Position numbers and translations under genes: made by a program. The notes below the pieces were generated by a model. The model was not told the origin of the DNA and did no database searches. It saw only the letters and a program-made list of their open reading frames with translations. From the NCBI RefSeq assembly GCF_900172235.1, contig NZ_FWFQ01000010.1, positions 60,683-124,682 of the forward strand: a stretch of 64,000 bases of DNA. Direction: 5' to 3'. The stretch comes from Pseudoruegeria aquimaris. GTDB lineage: Bacteria > Pseudomonadota > Alphaproteobacteria > Rhodobacterales > Rhodobacteraceae. Positions 9,175 through 17,748 of this stretch are shown one piece after another. Numbering within the stretch: position 1 is the first letter of the stretch; every line of letters starts with the position of its first letter.

Positions 9175-10074
9175 ATGGACAAGACACAAACCCCGGATTG
9201 GGCGCTCTGGCAGAGCTTCCTGGCCGTGGCCGAGACGGGCTCCCTTTCCGCCGGGGCCCGCGTGTTGGGGCTGAGCCAACCCACGCTCGGCCGCCACATC
9301 CGCCAGCTCGAAGGAACCCTCGGCCTCACGCTTTTTGCCCGCAACGCCCGCGGGCTCGCCACCACAGAGGCGGCCGAGGCGCTTCTGGAACCGGCGCGCG
9401 CCATGGCTCAGGCGGCGGCGCGGCTGTCGCTGGCGGCCAGCGGCCAGTCCGTCACCCCGCGCGGCACCGTGCGGATCACGGCCTCGGTGATGATGGCCCA
9501 GCACGCCCTGCCGCCGATCCTCCGCGACATCCGGCACGCGGCGCCGGAAATAGAGCTGGAGCTCGTCGCCTCGGACGCCAGCGAAAACCTGCTCTTCCAC
9601 GAGGCCGACATCGCCGTGCGCATGTATCGGCCCACGCAGCTGGACATCGCCACCCGGCACATCGGCGACATGGCGCTCGGCCTGTTCGCCGCCGAGAGCT
9701 ACGTCGCGCGGCGCGGCCTGCCGCGCACCATCGAGGAGGCCATGGCGCACGAGTGGGTGGGCTACGACAAGTCCGATCTCATCCTGCGGGGGATGCGCGG
9801 CTTCGGCCTGGAGGTGGAGCGCAGCTTCTTCCAGACGCGCTGCGACCACCACCCGGCCTACTGGGAACTCGTGCGCGCCGGGCTCGGGATCGGGGCGGGC
9901 CAGCATTTCGCCGCCCGCCGCTGCCCCGACGTACGCGCGATCCTGCCCGAGGTCGAGATTCCGCCGCTGCCCGTCTGGCTCTCGGTGCCGCAGAGCCTGC
10001 GCCGCAGCCCCCGCGTGCGGCGGGTGTATGACTTGCTGAGCGAGGGCTTGGCCGAGGTGGTGGAGCGGGGGTGA
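9175..10074 (+). CDS. LysR-family transcriptional regulator
   Basis: A 299-residue LysR regulator: N-terminal winged helix-turn-helix at about residues 8-66 (WQSFLAVAETGSLSAGARVL, then LSQPTLGRHIRQLEGTLG, LFARNARGLATTEA), followed by a periplasmic-binding-protein-like effector domain. Such proteins act as tetramers, repressing their own gene and activating a divergent one when a small inducer binds. The divergent neighbour is the epimerase-like gene, which is the natural target. The ATG at 9175 gives the usual short leader before the HTH; a GTG at 9121 is in frame but adds unrelated residues. Confidence 0.9.
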   Translation: MDKTQTPDWALWQSFLAVAETGSLSAGARVLGLSQPTLGRHIRQLEGTLGLTLFARNARGLATTEAAEALLEPARAMAQAAARLSLAASGQSVTPRGTVRITASVMMAQHALPPILRDIRHAAPEIELELVASDASENLLFHEADIAVRMYRPTQLDIATRHIGDMALGLFAAESYVARRGLPRTIEEAMAHEWVGYDKSDLILRGMRGFGLEVERSFFQTRCDHHPAYWELVRAGLGIGAGQHFAARRCPDVRAILPEVEIPPLPVWLSVPQSLRRSPRVRRVYDLLSEGLAEVVERG

Positions 10075-10085
10075 AAACGCATGAC

Positions 10086-10222
10086 AGAGCCGGGCGGCCC
10101 CTGCCCGTGGTGGCCTTCCGCGCAACGCCAGAAACAGCCGCCCGGCGGCACGCCGGGCAGCCCCCGCCCGCCCCCAAGGCGGGGGCTTTCGCCCCCACCA
10201 CGGGCGAGGGCAGCCCGGCTCT
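10086..10222. repeat. Nested inverted-repeat element between lysR and leuB
   Basis: Two 28-base arms at 10086-10113 and 10195-10222 are imperfect inverted copies: the outer 10 bases (AGAGCCGGGC) and inner 11 bases (GCCCGTGGTGG) pair perfectly and the middle 7 partly. They enclose 81 bases that contain a further perfect 10-base-pair hairpin (10159-10168 with 10178-10187) followed by TTTC. The element could fold into a large multi-branched structure. It could be a REP/MITE-like dispersed repeat, a structured RNA, or a complex terminator of the LysR gene. No target-site duplication is obvious. The rest of the 279-base gap shows only a possible CCCCTT/AAGGGG stem before leuB. Confidence 0.6.
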
Positions 10223-10353
10223 GAGGTGAACCCTCATCGCGTTTCCAACAAATACGCGCCCTTGGGGCACCCTTGCCCTTCGCGCCGCTTGACCCCCTTT
10301 ATTTCAAGGGGTAGGCCCTTTCCCGACATTTACTTGCGAGACGAGGCCTTCTG

Positions 10354-11460
10354 ATGAGCAATCCCTCCCTTCTGATCCTGCCCGGCGACGGCATCGGCCC
10401 CGAGGTCATGGCCGAGGTCCGCAAGGTCATCGACTGGTTCGGCGCCAAGCGCGATCTCGCCTTCGACGTCTCCGAGGATCTGGTGGGCGGCGCGGCCTAC
10501 GATGCTCACGGCACCCCGCTGACCGACGAAACCATGGCCAAGGCGCAGGAAGTGGACGCCGTGCTGCTCGGCGCCGTGGGCGGCCCGAAATACGACGCGC
10601 TGGATTTTTCGGTGAAGCCCGAGCGCGGCCTGCTGCGCCTGCGCAAGGAGATGGATCTCTTCTCCAACCTGCGCCCGGCGCAATGCTTCGACGCGCTGGC
10701 CGATTTTTCCTCGCTCAAGCGCGATGTCGTGGCCGGGCTCGACATCATGATCGTGCGCGAACTGACGAGCGGCATCTACTTCGGTGAGCCGCGCGGCATC
10801 ATCAAGGAAGGCAACGAGCGCGTCGGCATCAACACCCAGCGCTATACCGAGAGCGAGATCGCCCGCGTGGCGCGCTCCGCCTTCGAACTGGCCCGCCGCC
10901 GGGGCAACAAGGTCTGCTCCATGGAGAAGGCCAACGTGATGGAAAGCGGCATCCTGTGGCGCGACGTGGTGACGGAAGTGCATCAGGCCGAATACGCCGA
11001 CGTGGAACTTTCCCACATGTATGCCGACGCCGGCGCCATGCAGCTCTGCCGCTGGCCCAAGCAGTTCGACGTGATCGTGACCGACAACCTGTTCGGGGAT
11101 CTGCTGTCGGATGCCGCCGCGATGCTCACCGGCTCGCTCGGCATGCTGCCCTCCGCCTCGCTCGGCGCGCCGATGGGCAACGGCCGCCCGAAGGCGCTCT
11201 ACGAGCCGGTGCACGGCTCCGCGCCCGACATCGCCGGCCAGGGCAAGGCCAACCCGATCGCCTGCGTGCTGAGCTTCGCCATGGCGCTGCGCTACTCCTT
11301 CGACCAGGGCGCGGAGGCCGACCGCCTCGAAGCCGCCGTGGAGAAAGTGCTGGCCGACGGCGTGCGCACCGCGGATCTGCTCCAGGCCGAGGGCGAAACC
11401 CCGGTGTCCACCTCGGAAATGGGCGATGCGATCATCGCCGCTCTGGACGCCGGCCTCTGA
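10354..11460 (+). CDS. leuB: 3-isopropylmalate dehydrogenase LeuB
   Basis: LeuB oxidises and decarboxylates 3-isopropylmalate to 2-oxoisocaproate with NAD in leucine biosynthesis. The 368-residue protein shows the decarboxylating-dehydrogenase hallmarks: [13 protein letters not shown] at the N-terminus, substrate-binding arginines around [30 protein letters not shown], the catalytic Lys in [12 protein letters not shown], metal-binding aspartates in [13 protein letters not shown], and the NAD-binding loop [16 protein letters not shown]. The ATG follows GAGG. It is separated from leuCD by four unrelated genes and ends at its own terminator, so it probably has its own promoter. Confidence 0.98.
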   Translation: MSNPSLLILPGDGIGPEVMAEVRKVIDWFGAKRDLAFDVSEDLVGGAAYDAHGTPLTDETMAKAQEVDAVLLGAVGGPKYDALDFSVKPERGLLRLRKEMDLFSNLRPAQCFDALADFSSLKRDVVAGLDIMIVRELTSGIYFGEPRGIIKEGNERVGINTQRYTESEIARVARSAFELARRRGNKVCSMEKANVMESGILWRDVVTEVHQAEYADVELSHMYADAGAMQLCRWPKQFDVIVTDNLFGDLLSDAAAMLTGSLGMLPSASLGAPMGNGRPKALYEPVHGSAPDIAGQGKANPIACVLSFAMALRYSFDQGAEADRLEAAVEKVLADGVRTADLLQAEGETPVSTSEMGDAIIAALDAGL

Positions 11461-11488
11461 GCCGCGGCACATACGGCGTTTTCCACGA

Positions 11489-11516
11489 AGGCGGGCCCCG
11501 GCGGGCCCGCTTTTTC
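11489..11516 (+). terminator. Intrinsic terminator after leuB
   Basis: An 8-base-pair GC stem (GCGGGCCC with GGGCCCGC, loop of 4) is followed directly by TTTTTCG, 31 bases after the leuB stop. Confidence 0.85.
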
Positions 11517-11590
11517 GTTCCGGCGTCTTTACCGGGGCATCACATTGTCTATGGTCGGCCCAAAGCAAAGCTGATTTTCGAGAAGTCCCC

Positions 11591-12619
11591 ATGTCCAAGA
11601 TCTTGCCCGGCGGGAATGTCACCGGGGCCGTTTTCGCCCTCGCCGCCTACGGGATTTTTTCCACCCACGACGTGATCGTGAAGTTTCTCGGCGGCACCTA
11701 TTCGCCGTTCCAGATCCTGTTCTTCTCCGGGCTTCTCGGATTTCCGCTGCTGGTGCTGATGCTGATCGGCGATCCCGACAAGGGCACGCTGCGGCCCGTC
11801 CACCCCTGGTGGATGCTGCTGCGCACGGCGGCTTCCATGGCCTCGGGCCTCGGGGCCTTCTACGCCTTCAGCGTCCTGCCGCTGGCGCAGGTCTATGCCA
11901 TCATCTTCGCCGCGCCGCTGCTGATCACCATCCTGGCGATCCCGATCCTGGGCGAAAGCGTGGGACTCCACCGCTGGGCGGCCGTCATCGTGGGGCTCTG
12001 CGGCGTGCTGATCGTGCTGCGCCCCGGCGGCACGACGCTGGAACTGGGCCATGCCGCCGCCCTGCTCTGCGCCGTGGGCGGGGCGCTCAACTCGGTGATC
12101 GTGCGCAAGATCGGCCACGAGGAACGCAGCGCCGTGCTGCTGCTGTTCCCGATGCTGGCCAATTTCATCGTGCTGGGCGCTGTGCTGCCCTTCATCTACG
12201 TGCCGATGCCCATCGAGCATTTCGGCGGCTTCGCCCTGATCGCGGCGATGGCGCTTCTGGCCACCTTCTGCCTGATCCTCGCCTACCGCCACGGCGAGGC
12301 GGTGATCGTTGCGCCGATGCAGTATTCCCAGATCATCTGGGCCTCGGTCTACGGGCTGATCTTCTTCAACGAAACGCTCGACGGCCCCACCGCGCTTGGG
12401 GCCGGGGTCATCATCCTGTCGGGGCTCTACATCCTGTTCCGCGAAAGCCGCGGCAAGACCTCCAAAACGACCCCCGTGCTGCGCACGAGGACGCGCAGCG
12501 GCACGGGCAACCCGCTGCGGGTCGGCCCCTATCTGCGGGCGGCGCAACGGCGCGGCCAGCGCCAGCAGGCCGGCACCGGGGGCGCCCCATCGCGGCCCGC
12601 GCCGCTGCCCGAGGAGTAG
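11591..12619 (+). CDS. EamA/DMT-superfamily transporter
   Basis: A 342-residue inner-membrane protein with the ten-helix, two-EamA-repeat layout of drug/metabolite transporters: first repeat from about residue 8 (AVFALAAYGIFSTHDVIVKF) to 145, second from about 150 to 285 (ending GAGVIILSGLYILFRES). The family exports or imports small metabolites, often amino acids or S-adenosylmethionine; the substrate cannot be told. The roughly 55-residue hydrophilic C-terminal tail, rich in Arg and Pro, is longer than usual for the family and is predicted cytosolic. It lies between the leuB terminator and the tRNA-Pro promoter. Confidence 0.88.
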   Translation: MSKILPGGNVTGAVFALAAYGIFSTHDVIVKFLGGTYSPFQILFFSGLLGFPLLVLMLIGDPDKGTLRPVHPWWMLLRTAASMASGLGAFYAFSVLPLAQVYAIIFAAPLLITILAIPILGESVGLHRWAAVIVGLCGVLIVLRPGGTTLELGHAAALLCAVGGALNSVIVRKIGHEERSAVLLLFPMLANFIVLGAVLPFIYVPMPIEHFGGFALIAAMALLATFCLILAYRHGEAVIVAPMQYSQIIWASVYGLIFFNETLDGPTALGAGVIILSGLYILFRESRGKTSKTTPVLRTRTRSGTGNPLRVGPYLRAAQRRGQRQQAGTGGAPSRPAPLPEE

Positions 12620-12664
12620 GCGAAAAAATTTTCGGCACGGCGCCAAGATTCTGCTGAGTCGGGG

Positions 12665-12691
12665 TTGCCAAAGGCAAAGCTTGGTTATAAT
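12665..12691 (+). promoter_or_regulatory. Probable sigma-70 promoter of tRNA-Pro
   Basis: A consensus TATAAT at 12686-12691 ends 15 bases before the tRNA, with TTGCCA at 12665-12670 as a plausible -35 box (15-base spacer, slightly short). Confidence 0.6.
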
Positions 12692-12706
12692 TCCCGGCCT
12701 CACGGT

Positions 12707-12783
12707 CGGAGTGTAGCTCAGCCTGGTAGAGCACTGTCTTCGGGAGGCAGGGGTCGGAGGTTCGAATCCTCTCACTCCGACCA
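12707..12783 (+). tRNA. tRNA-Pro (anticodon CGG)
   Basis: A 77-nucleotide cloverleaf. The 7-base-pair acceptor stem is CGGAGTG with CACTCCG, followed by A73 and an encoded CCA. The D arm begins TAGCTCAGCCTGGTAGAGC, the anticodon stem pairs CTGTC with GGCAG around the loop TTCGGGA, giving anticodon CGG (reads CCG proline codons), and the T arm contains GGTTCGAATCC. The unusual first base C1 is typical of bacterial proline tRNA. It is a single-gene unit with its own TATAAT promoter and terminator. Confidence 0.98.
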
Positions 12784-12791
12784 ATCAAAAC

Positions 12792-12816
12792 AAGGCGCCT
12801 TGCGGCGCCTTTTTTG
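12792..12816 (+). terminator. Intrinsic terminator after tRNA-Pro
   Basis: Stem AAGGCGCC / GGCGCCTT with a 4-base loop followed by a run of T, starting 9 bases after the tRNA CCA end. Confidence 0.88.
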
Positions 12817-12896
12817 TTGACTTCACCCACGCCAAACGAAAACGCAGCCCCCATCGGAGGCGGCGCGGATTTGGTGCTACATTTGGACCGTCTGGC

Positions 12897-14717
12897 CTAA
12901 GCCTGCAGGGCGATGAAGCGTGCGAAATCCTTCTGCGAGGCTTTGGTCCAGCCGGTTTCGGCCACGGCGGCAAGGCGCGGGAAGGCGAGGGCTTCAAGGT
13001 CGGGCCAGCTGCGCACCTGCTCCGTCCAGAGGCAGGCCTGCACGCCTTCGATCTGCCCGCGGCGCGCGGCCGGAACGGCGGCTTCCGGGGCGAAGGCGTA
13101 GCTGTCGGCGAGGCTGGTGTGGCCTGCCCAACCGCTGCCCGCAGCCTCCCAATGAGGGCTTTCCGCGATGTCCAGATAGGTTGCCTGCGCCGGGCAGAGC
13201 ACGAGCCTGTAGCCCCCTTCGGCCAGCTTTTCGGCCACCTCGACATCCTGCCAACAGAAGATCAGCGCCCCTTCAGGCTCGGCGCTCCGCACCCGCCCCT
13301 GCTCATCCCAGAGCGCGATGCGGCGGCCCTCGGCGGCCAGCCGGGCCTGCAGGCGGCGGAAGAAATCCTTCTGGAGGTCCAGCACCGGGCGCTCCCCGGC
13401 GGCGGCCAGCGCCACCGGCGAGGTGGCCCAGGCCCTGGCGGGCAGCTCATCGCCCCCGAGGTGGACCTCGGCGCCGGGAAACACCGCGAGCAGATCATCG
13501 AGGATCGCGCCCACCGTCTCCAGAGCGCCGGGCATCGCCGGGTTGAGGCTGTTGTTGAAGAAGTTCTGCACCGAGGCATAGCTGCGCGGCATTTCCTGCC
13601 CGTCCACCAGTTCGGGCATCGCGCGCAGAAGGGCCGTGGAATGGCCCGGCAGATCGATCTCGGGCATCACCGCGATGCCGAGGTTGGCCGCCGTCGCGAC
13701 GATGCGCGCCATGTCGGCGGTGGAATAGGCCCCGACGTGGCCTTCCGGCCCGTCGCCCAGCTGCGCGGTGAGCGGCCGGCCGAAGCCGCGCTGCGCCCCG
13801 ACCCCGGTGAGTTGCGGCAGCGAGGGGATTTCGGCGCGCCAGGCCTCGTCGTCCGTCAGGTGCCAGTGGAAGCGGTTCAGCTTGAGCCAGGCCATGTGGG
13901 CCAGCAGCCGCTCGATCTCGGACACGGTGAAGAAGTGCCGCGCGCAATCCAGATGCATCCCGCGCCAGCCGTAGGCGGGGGCGTCCTCGATCACCGAGCC
14001 CGCCGCCGGGAAGCCGAATCCGTGGGTGCAGCCCTCCAGCATCTGCGCCAGCGTGACGAGCGCGGGAAACAGGCCCTTTTCTCCGTGGGCCAGAGCGATC
14101 CTTTCCGTGCCGATTTCCAGCCGGTAGGCCTCCGGCGGCAGAGACGGATCCGCCCGCGGCTCCAGCACGAGGCCGCCGGGCTCCTGCAGCCGCCCGGCCG
14201 TCTTGCCGATCTCTCCGAGCACCCAGCGCAGCCGGTCCAGCGCGGCCCCCGCGGCCGAAAGGTCCACGGCCGGGCGCGCCTGCAGCCCGGACAGCGCCAT
14301 GCCGTTGGGCCAGGGGGTGCAGCGCGGGCCGGAGAAGGGCTCCGGCACCGGGACGGGCGCGGCCGGAATGGCCAGTTCCGGATCCCGCCGCATCGAGGCG
14401 CAGGCCAGCACCTGCACATGGCCGTCCGGCAGGGCCAGCCATGCGCTCGCCGGGCCTTCGCCCACGTGGCGCGGGGAAAAGAAGAGATCGCCTACCGAAA
14501 CGCAGGTCGCGCCAGGCTCCAGCACGAATTCAAGGTAGGAGCCATCGGCCACGGCGAGCGTGCCGCCGCGGATGTCATCGCCCGACAGCGGGTAGAGCTG
14601 CGAGGTGAGGCAGAGCCGCGTGCCTTCGGGCAGATCCACGGCCGCGGGGCCGAGATCCAGTTCGAGCCGCCCGTTGCCCGCGCCCGCGCGCCAAGTGGGA
14701 ATGAGAGAATGTGTCAC
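12897..14717 (-). CDS. Beta-N-acetylhexosaminidase, glycoside hydrolase family 20
   Basis: A 606-residue GH20 enzyme that removes terminal N-acetylglucosamine/N-acetylgalactosamine residues by substrate-assisted catalysis. The (beta/alpha)8 domain starts near YGWRGMHLDCARHFF, continues through RFHWHLTDDEAWR and PEIDLPGHS, and carries the catalytic Asp-Glu pair in HLGGDELPARAW (D423, E424). Preceding it is the GH20b domain with PEAYRLEIG. No signal peptide is visible, so it should act in the cytoplasm on imported oligosaccharides. The GTG start at 14717 drops an unlikely upstream extension. It is the last gene of the ABC-transporter unit. Confidence 0.93.
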   Translation of the reverse strand: MTHSLIPTWRAGAGNGRLELDLGPAAVDLPEGTRLCLTSQLYPLSGDDIRGGTLAVADGSYLEFVLEPGATCVSVGDLFFSPRHVGEGPASAWLALPDGHVQVLACASMRRDPELAIPAAPVPVPEPFSGPRCTPWPNGMALSGLQARPAVDLSAAGAALDRLRWVLGEIGKTAGRLQEPGGLVLEPRADPSLPPEAYRLEIGTERIALAHGEKGLFPALVTLAQMLEGCTHGFGFPAAGSVIEDAPAYGWRGMHLDCARHFFTVSEIERLLAHMAWLKLNRFHWHLTDDEAWRAEIPSLPQLTGVGAQRGFGRPLTAQLGDGPEGHVGAYSTADMARIVATAANLGIAVMPEIDLPGHSTALLRAMPELVDGQEMPRSYASVQNFFNNSLNPAMPGALETVGAILDDLLAVFPGAEVHLGGDELPARAWATSPVALAAAGERPVLDLQKDFFRRLQARLAAEGRRIALWDEQGRVRSAEPEGALIFCWQDVEVAEKLAEGGYRLVLCPAQATYLDIAESPHWEAAGSGWAGHTSLADSYAFAPEAAVPAARRGQIEGVQACLWTEQVRSWPDLEALAFPRLAAVAETGWTKASQKDFARFIALQA

Positions 14718-14747
14718 GCGCCTTGCTCCAGCCTTCAAAGAAACCTG

Positions 14748-14804
14748 CCGGATCGCTTGCGATCCGGAGCGCGCCCGGCCCCGCCCCCCCAGGGCGGGCG
14801 CGCT
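14748..14804 (-). repeat. Pair of perfect GC-rich palindromes between ATPase and hexosaminidase genes
   Basis: In the 191-base intercistronic gap a CCGGATCGC/GCGATCCGG hairpin (14748-14767, 2-base loop) is followed by a 10-base-pair AGCGCGCCCG/CGGGCGCGCT hairpin (14768-14804). There is no T-run. They resemble intercistronic REP-type structures that stabilise upstream mRNA or reduce read-through into the last gene. Confidence 0.6.
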
Positions 14805-14908
14805 ATTGCCCATCCGTTTCGCGCGCGGCTGCGTAGTGTGAGGCACAGCCGCCCCGCTTGCGAAGACGCGCCCACCCTCGGGGCCGGGCGCGCTCCTGAC
14901 CGTTTCGC

Positions 14909-15907
14909 CTAGATCCGCCGCCCCTCGGCATCAAAGCGGTGCAGCGCGTCATCCGCCCAGCCGATCTTCACCGCCTCCTCCAGCGCAAAGCCGTGGGCGG
15001 GCGGCAGTTGCACCGTCACCCGCGCGCCCCGCACATCGACATAGGCGTAGGAGACCGGGCCGAGGTTCTCGATGGCCGCAATCGTGCCTTCCAGCGCGCC
15101 GTCGGCACCAATGCTCAGGTGTTCAGGGCGCACGCCCAGCGTGGCCGCGCTTTCGCCCGCAAGCCCCAGATCGGCCACGGAAAGCAGGTTCATCTTGGGC
15201 GAGCCGATGAAGCTCGCCACGAAGCTGTTGGCCGGGTGGTGGTAAAGCTCCATCGGGCTGCCCACCTGCTCGATCCGGCCAGCGCGCAGCACCACGATCT
15301 GGTCGGCCAGCGTCATGGCTTCCACCTGATCGTGGGTCACGTAGATGAAGGTGGCCGACATCTGCCGGCGCAGCTCTGCGATCTGCAGGCGCATGTCCAC
15401 ACGCAGTTCGGCGTCGAGGTTGGAGAGCGGCTCGTCAAAGAGGAAGGCCTTGGGGCTGCGCAGGATCGCACGGCCGATGGCCACCCGCTGGCGCTGCCCG
15501 CCCGAAAGATCCGCCGGCTTGCGGTCCAGGTATTCGGTGAGCCGCAGCATCTGCGCCACCTCGTCCACCTTCCGGTGGATCTCGGCCTTGGGCCGGCCCG
15601 CGACGGAAAGCGCGAAGCCGATGTTGTCGCGCACGGTCATCTGCGGGTAGAGCGCGTAGGACTGGAACACCATGGCGAAATCGCGATCCACCGGTGCCTC
15701 CTTGGCCACGTCGCGCCCTTCGAGGATGATCTCGCCGCTGTCGATCTCCTCCAGCCCGGCGATGGAGCGCAGCAGGGTGGACTTGCCGCAGCCCGAGGGG
15801 CCGACGAAGACCACGAAGGCGTTCTCGGGGATCTCCAGGTTGATGTCGTGCAGCACCTGCACCGAGCCGTAGGATTTGTTGAGGTGTTTGATGTCGAGCG
15901 AAGACAT
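14909..15907 (-). CDS. ABC transporter ATPase, MalK/UgpC (CUT1) family
   Basis: A 332-residue ATPase energising carbohydrate import at the cytoplasmic face. Walker A is GPSGCGKST (about residues 36-44), the Q-loop is FQSYALYP, the signature is LSGGQRQR, Walker B is FLFDEPLSNLD and the H-loop is VTHDQ. After the nucleotide-binding domain comes the CUT1-type C-terminal OB regulatory domain (GVRPEHLSIG). It follows the second permease by 4 bases in the order binding protein, permease, permease, ATPase. Binding of the adjacent hexosaminidase gene implies an amino-sugar oligosaccharide substrate. Confidence 0.95.
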   Translation of the reverse strand: MSSLDIKHLNKSYGSVQVLHDINLEIPENAFVVFVGPSGCGKSTLLRSIAGLEEIDSGEIILEGRDVAKEAPVDRDFAMVFQSYALYPQMTVRDNIGFALSVAGRPKAEIHRKVDEVAQMLRLTEYLDRKPADLSGGQRQRVAIGRAILRSPKAFLFDEPLSNLDAELRVDMRLQIAELRRQMSATFIYVTHDQVEAMTLADQIVVLRAGRIEQVGSPMELYHHPANSFVASFIGSPKMNLLSVADLGLAGESAATLGVRPEHLSIGADGALEGTIAAIENLGPVSYAYVDVRGARVTVQLPPAHGFALEEAVKIGWADDALHRFDAEGRRI

Positions 15908-15911
15908 GGGG

Positions 15912-16754
15912 CTACTCCTTGACGCCGCCCTGCGTCAGCCCCTCGATGAATTGGCGGGAGGCGAGCAGGAAGGCGATGACGGTGGGGGCCAGCATGATGA
16001 GGATGCCGGCGAACATCAGGTGCCATTGCACGGAAAACTGGGCGCGGAATTCGGCGATACCGAGGGTGAGCGGGTAGAGCTCGCTGCTCTGAAGGAAGAT
16101 CAGCGGCAGGAAGTATTCGTTCCACGCCTGCACGAAGCTCAGGAGCGCCACGGTGGCGAGCGCGGGACGGATCAGGGGCAGCACCACGCGCCAGTAGATC
16201 TGGAAGGGCAGCGCCCCGTCCATGCGGGCGGCGTCTTCCAGTTCGCTGGGCACGGATTTCAGGAAGGCCGTCAGGATGAACACCGCCACCGGCATCATCG
16301 AGGCCGACTGCACGAGGATCAGCCCGGTGAGCGTATCGAGCAGGCCCAGCCCCTTCACGATGGTGAAGAGCGGCGCGAGCGCGAGGCGGATCGGAATGAT
16401 GACGCCGATCATGAAGCAGGCGAACAGCAGGGCGGAGCCCCGGAACGGCATCCGCACCAGCACGAAGGCCGTGGTGGAGGCGCAGAAGCAGACGATCACC
16501 ACCACGCTCAGCGAGACGATGGCGGAGTTCAGGAAGTAGCCGCCGAAGTTCGCCCCCACCCAGGCCTCGGCATAGTTGGACCACGTCCACTCCGAGGGCA
16601 GCGCCAGGGGCGCGCGGTAGACTTCGCCGAGGTTGGGCTTGAACGAGTTGATCACCGCCACGCCGAGCGGGATCAGCACCACGCAGGCCCAGGCGATCAG
16701 GATGAACTGGACGGCAAGCTGTTCCTTGCGCGAAAGGCTGAAGATCTTGTGCAT
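15912..16754 (-). CDS. ABC transporter permease, MalG-type
   Basis: A 280-residue inner-membrane permease with six predicted helices. The cytoplasmic coupling-helix motif EAA---G---I is visible around ELEDAARMDGALPFQIYWRV, placed as in CUT1 MalG proteins. The protein forms the pore with its partner encoded 4 bases upstream and contacts the ATPase encoded 4 bases downstream. Length, helix pattern and position support the family; it gives no substrate information by itself. Confidence 0.94.
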   Translation of the reverse strand: MHKIFSLSRKEQLAVQFILIAWACVVLIPLGVAVINSFKPNLGEVYRAPLALPSEWTWSNYAEAWVGANFGGYFLNSAIVSLSVVVIVCFCASTTAFVLVRMPFRGSALLFACFMIGVIIPIRLALAPLFTIVKGLGLLDTLTGLILVQSASMMPVAVFILTAFLKSVPSELEDAARMDGALPFQIYWRVVLPLIRPALATVALLSFVQAWNEYFLPLIFLQSSELYPLTLGIAEFRAQFSVQWHLMFAGILIMLAPTVIAFLLASRQFIEGLTQGGVKE

Positions 16755-16758
16755 CGGG

Positions 16759-17676
16759 TCAGTCCTTCCGCAGGTTCTTGAGCGCGAGGAACAGCGCGGC
16801 GGGCAGGATCAGGATGGCCGTCACGAGGCCGATGGCCGCCGCCATGCCGAAATTCACGTTCACGCTGGTGGCAGAGCCGCCGAAGGAGGTGCGGAAGAGG
16901 AAGGTGCCCAGCACATCCGTGGAGCGCAGCGGCCCGGCCTCGGGCCCCATCAGCAGCAGCGTGTAATCGGCATTGTTGAAGACATCGACCATCACGATCA
17001 CGGTGATCAGCACGAAGGCCGGCGCGAGCACGGGGAAGACGACGGCCTTCAGCATCCGCCAGCGCGAGGCGCCGTCGAGCATGGCCGCCTCCAGCAGGAT
17101 CACCCGCACGCCGACGATGGCCGAAAGGATCAGCACGATGGCAAAGCTCATCCGGTGCCAGGCGTAGAACATCGCCAGCGTCGGCAGCGCCAGATCGGTA
17201 TCACCCAGGAAGCCGATGGGGGCGTCCCACCAGCCCAGCGTCTTCACGAAGAAGGTGTTGATGGCCCCGCGCGGCTGCACCATCAGATCCAGCAGGAAGG
17301 CCACGGCGGCGCCCGCCAGCGGATAGGGCAGGAAGTAGATCGCCCGGTAGGCTCCGCGCCCATTGGTGCCGAAGGAAAGCAGCAGCGCCAGAAGCGAGCC
17401 CAGAAGCAGCATCGAGCCGATGATCAGCACGAACATCCAGATGTTCTGCACCAGCGCGTTGACGAACTGATCGCGGTAGTAGGGCTCCAGCGCGAGCTTG
17501 CGGAAGTTCTCAAGCCCGACGAAATCCGCCGAACCGACCCCCGGCCAGTCCACGAGGCTCAGGCCCAGGAGCGCCACCAGCGGCAGGAAGTTGAAGATAC
17601 CGAACAGCAGCACGCCCGGCGTCAGCAGCGCGATCCGTTGCAGGTTGGCCTTCCGGTTGTAGCTCATCTTCGCCAT
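16759..17676 (-). CDS. ABC transporter permease, MalF/UgpA-type
   Basis: A 305-residue CUT1 permease with six predicted helices and an EAA-type coupling loop at LLEAAMLDGASRWRMLKAVV. It pairs with the MalG-type subunit. An in-frame GTG lies 15 bases upstream of the chosen ATG; the ATG at 17676 is preferred because GGGGA sits at good distance. Between it and the binding-protein gene is a perfect 10-base-pair hairpin. Confidence 0.93.
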   Translation of the reverse strand: MAKMSYNRKANLQRIALLTPGVLLFGIFNFLPLVALLGLSLVDWPGVGSADFVGLENFRKLALEPYYRDQFVNALVQNIWMFVLIIGSMLLLGSLLALLLSFGTNGRGAYRAIYFLPYPLAGAAVAFLLDLMVQPRGAINTFFVKTLGWWDAPIGFLGDTDLALPTLAMFYAWHRMSFAIVLILSAIVGVRVILLEAAMLDGASRWRMLKAVVFPVLAPAFVLITVIVMVDVFNNADYTLLLMGPEAGPLRSTDVLGTFLFRTSFGGSATSVNVNFGMAAAIGLVTAILILPAALFLALKNLRKD

Positions 17677-17702
17677 GCGTTTCCCCGTCACCCTTCAAGG
17701 TT

Positions 17703-17727
17703 CGGGCGGGCCGATGGGGCCCGCCCG
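17703..17727 (-). other. Intercistronic stem-loop after the binding-protein gene
   Basis: CGGGCGGGCC pairs perfectly with GGCCCGCCCG around a 5-base loop, 21 bases after the binding-protein stop and with no T-run on the minus strand. Such hairpins commonly protect the binding-protein part of ABC-operon mRNA, raising its level over the permeases. Confidence 0.6.
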
Positions 17728-17748
17728 TTTCACATCGCGGCCCTGCGC

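Noticed and set aside
12411..12854. Minus-strand 147-residue frame over tRNA-Pro containing SERIRTSDPCLPKTVLYQ
   Set aside because: This is the well-known translation of the antisense strand of a proline tRNA that has been mis-annotated as protein many times; the tRNA fold explains it.
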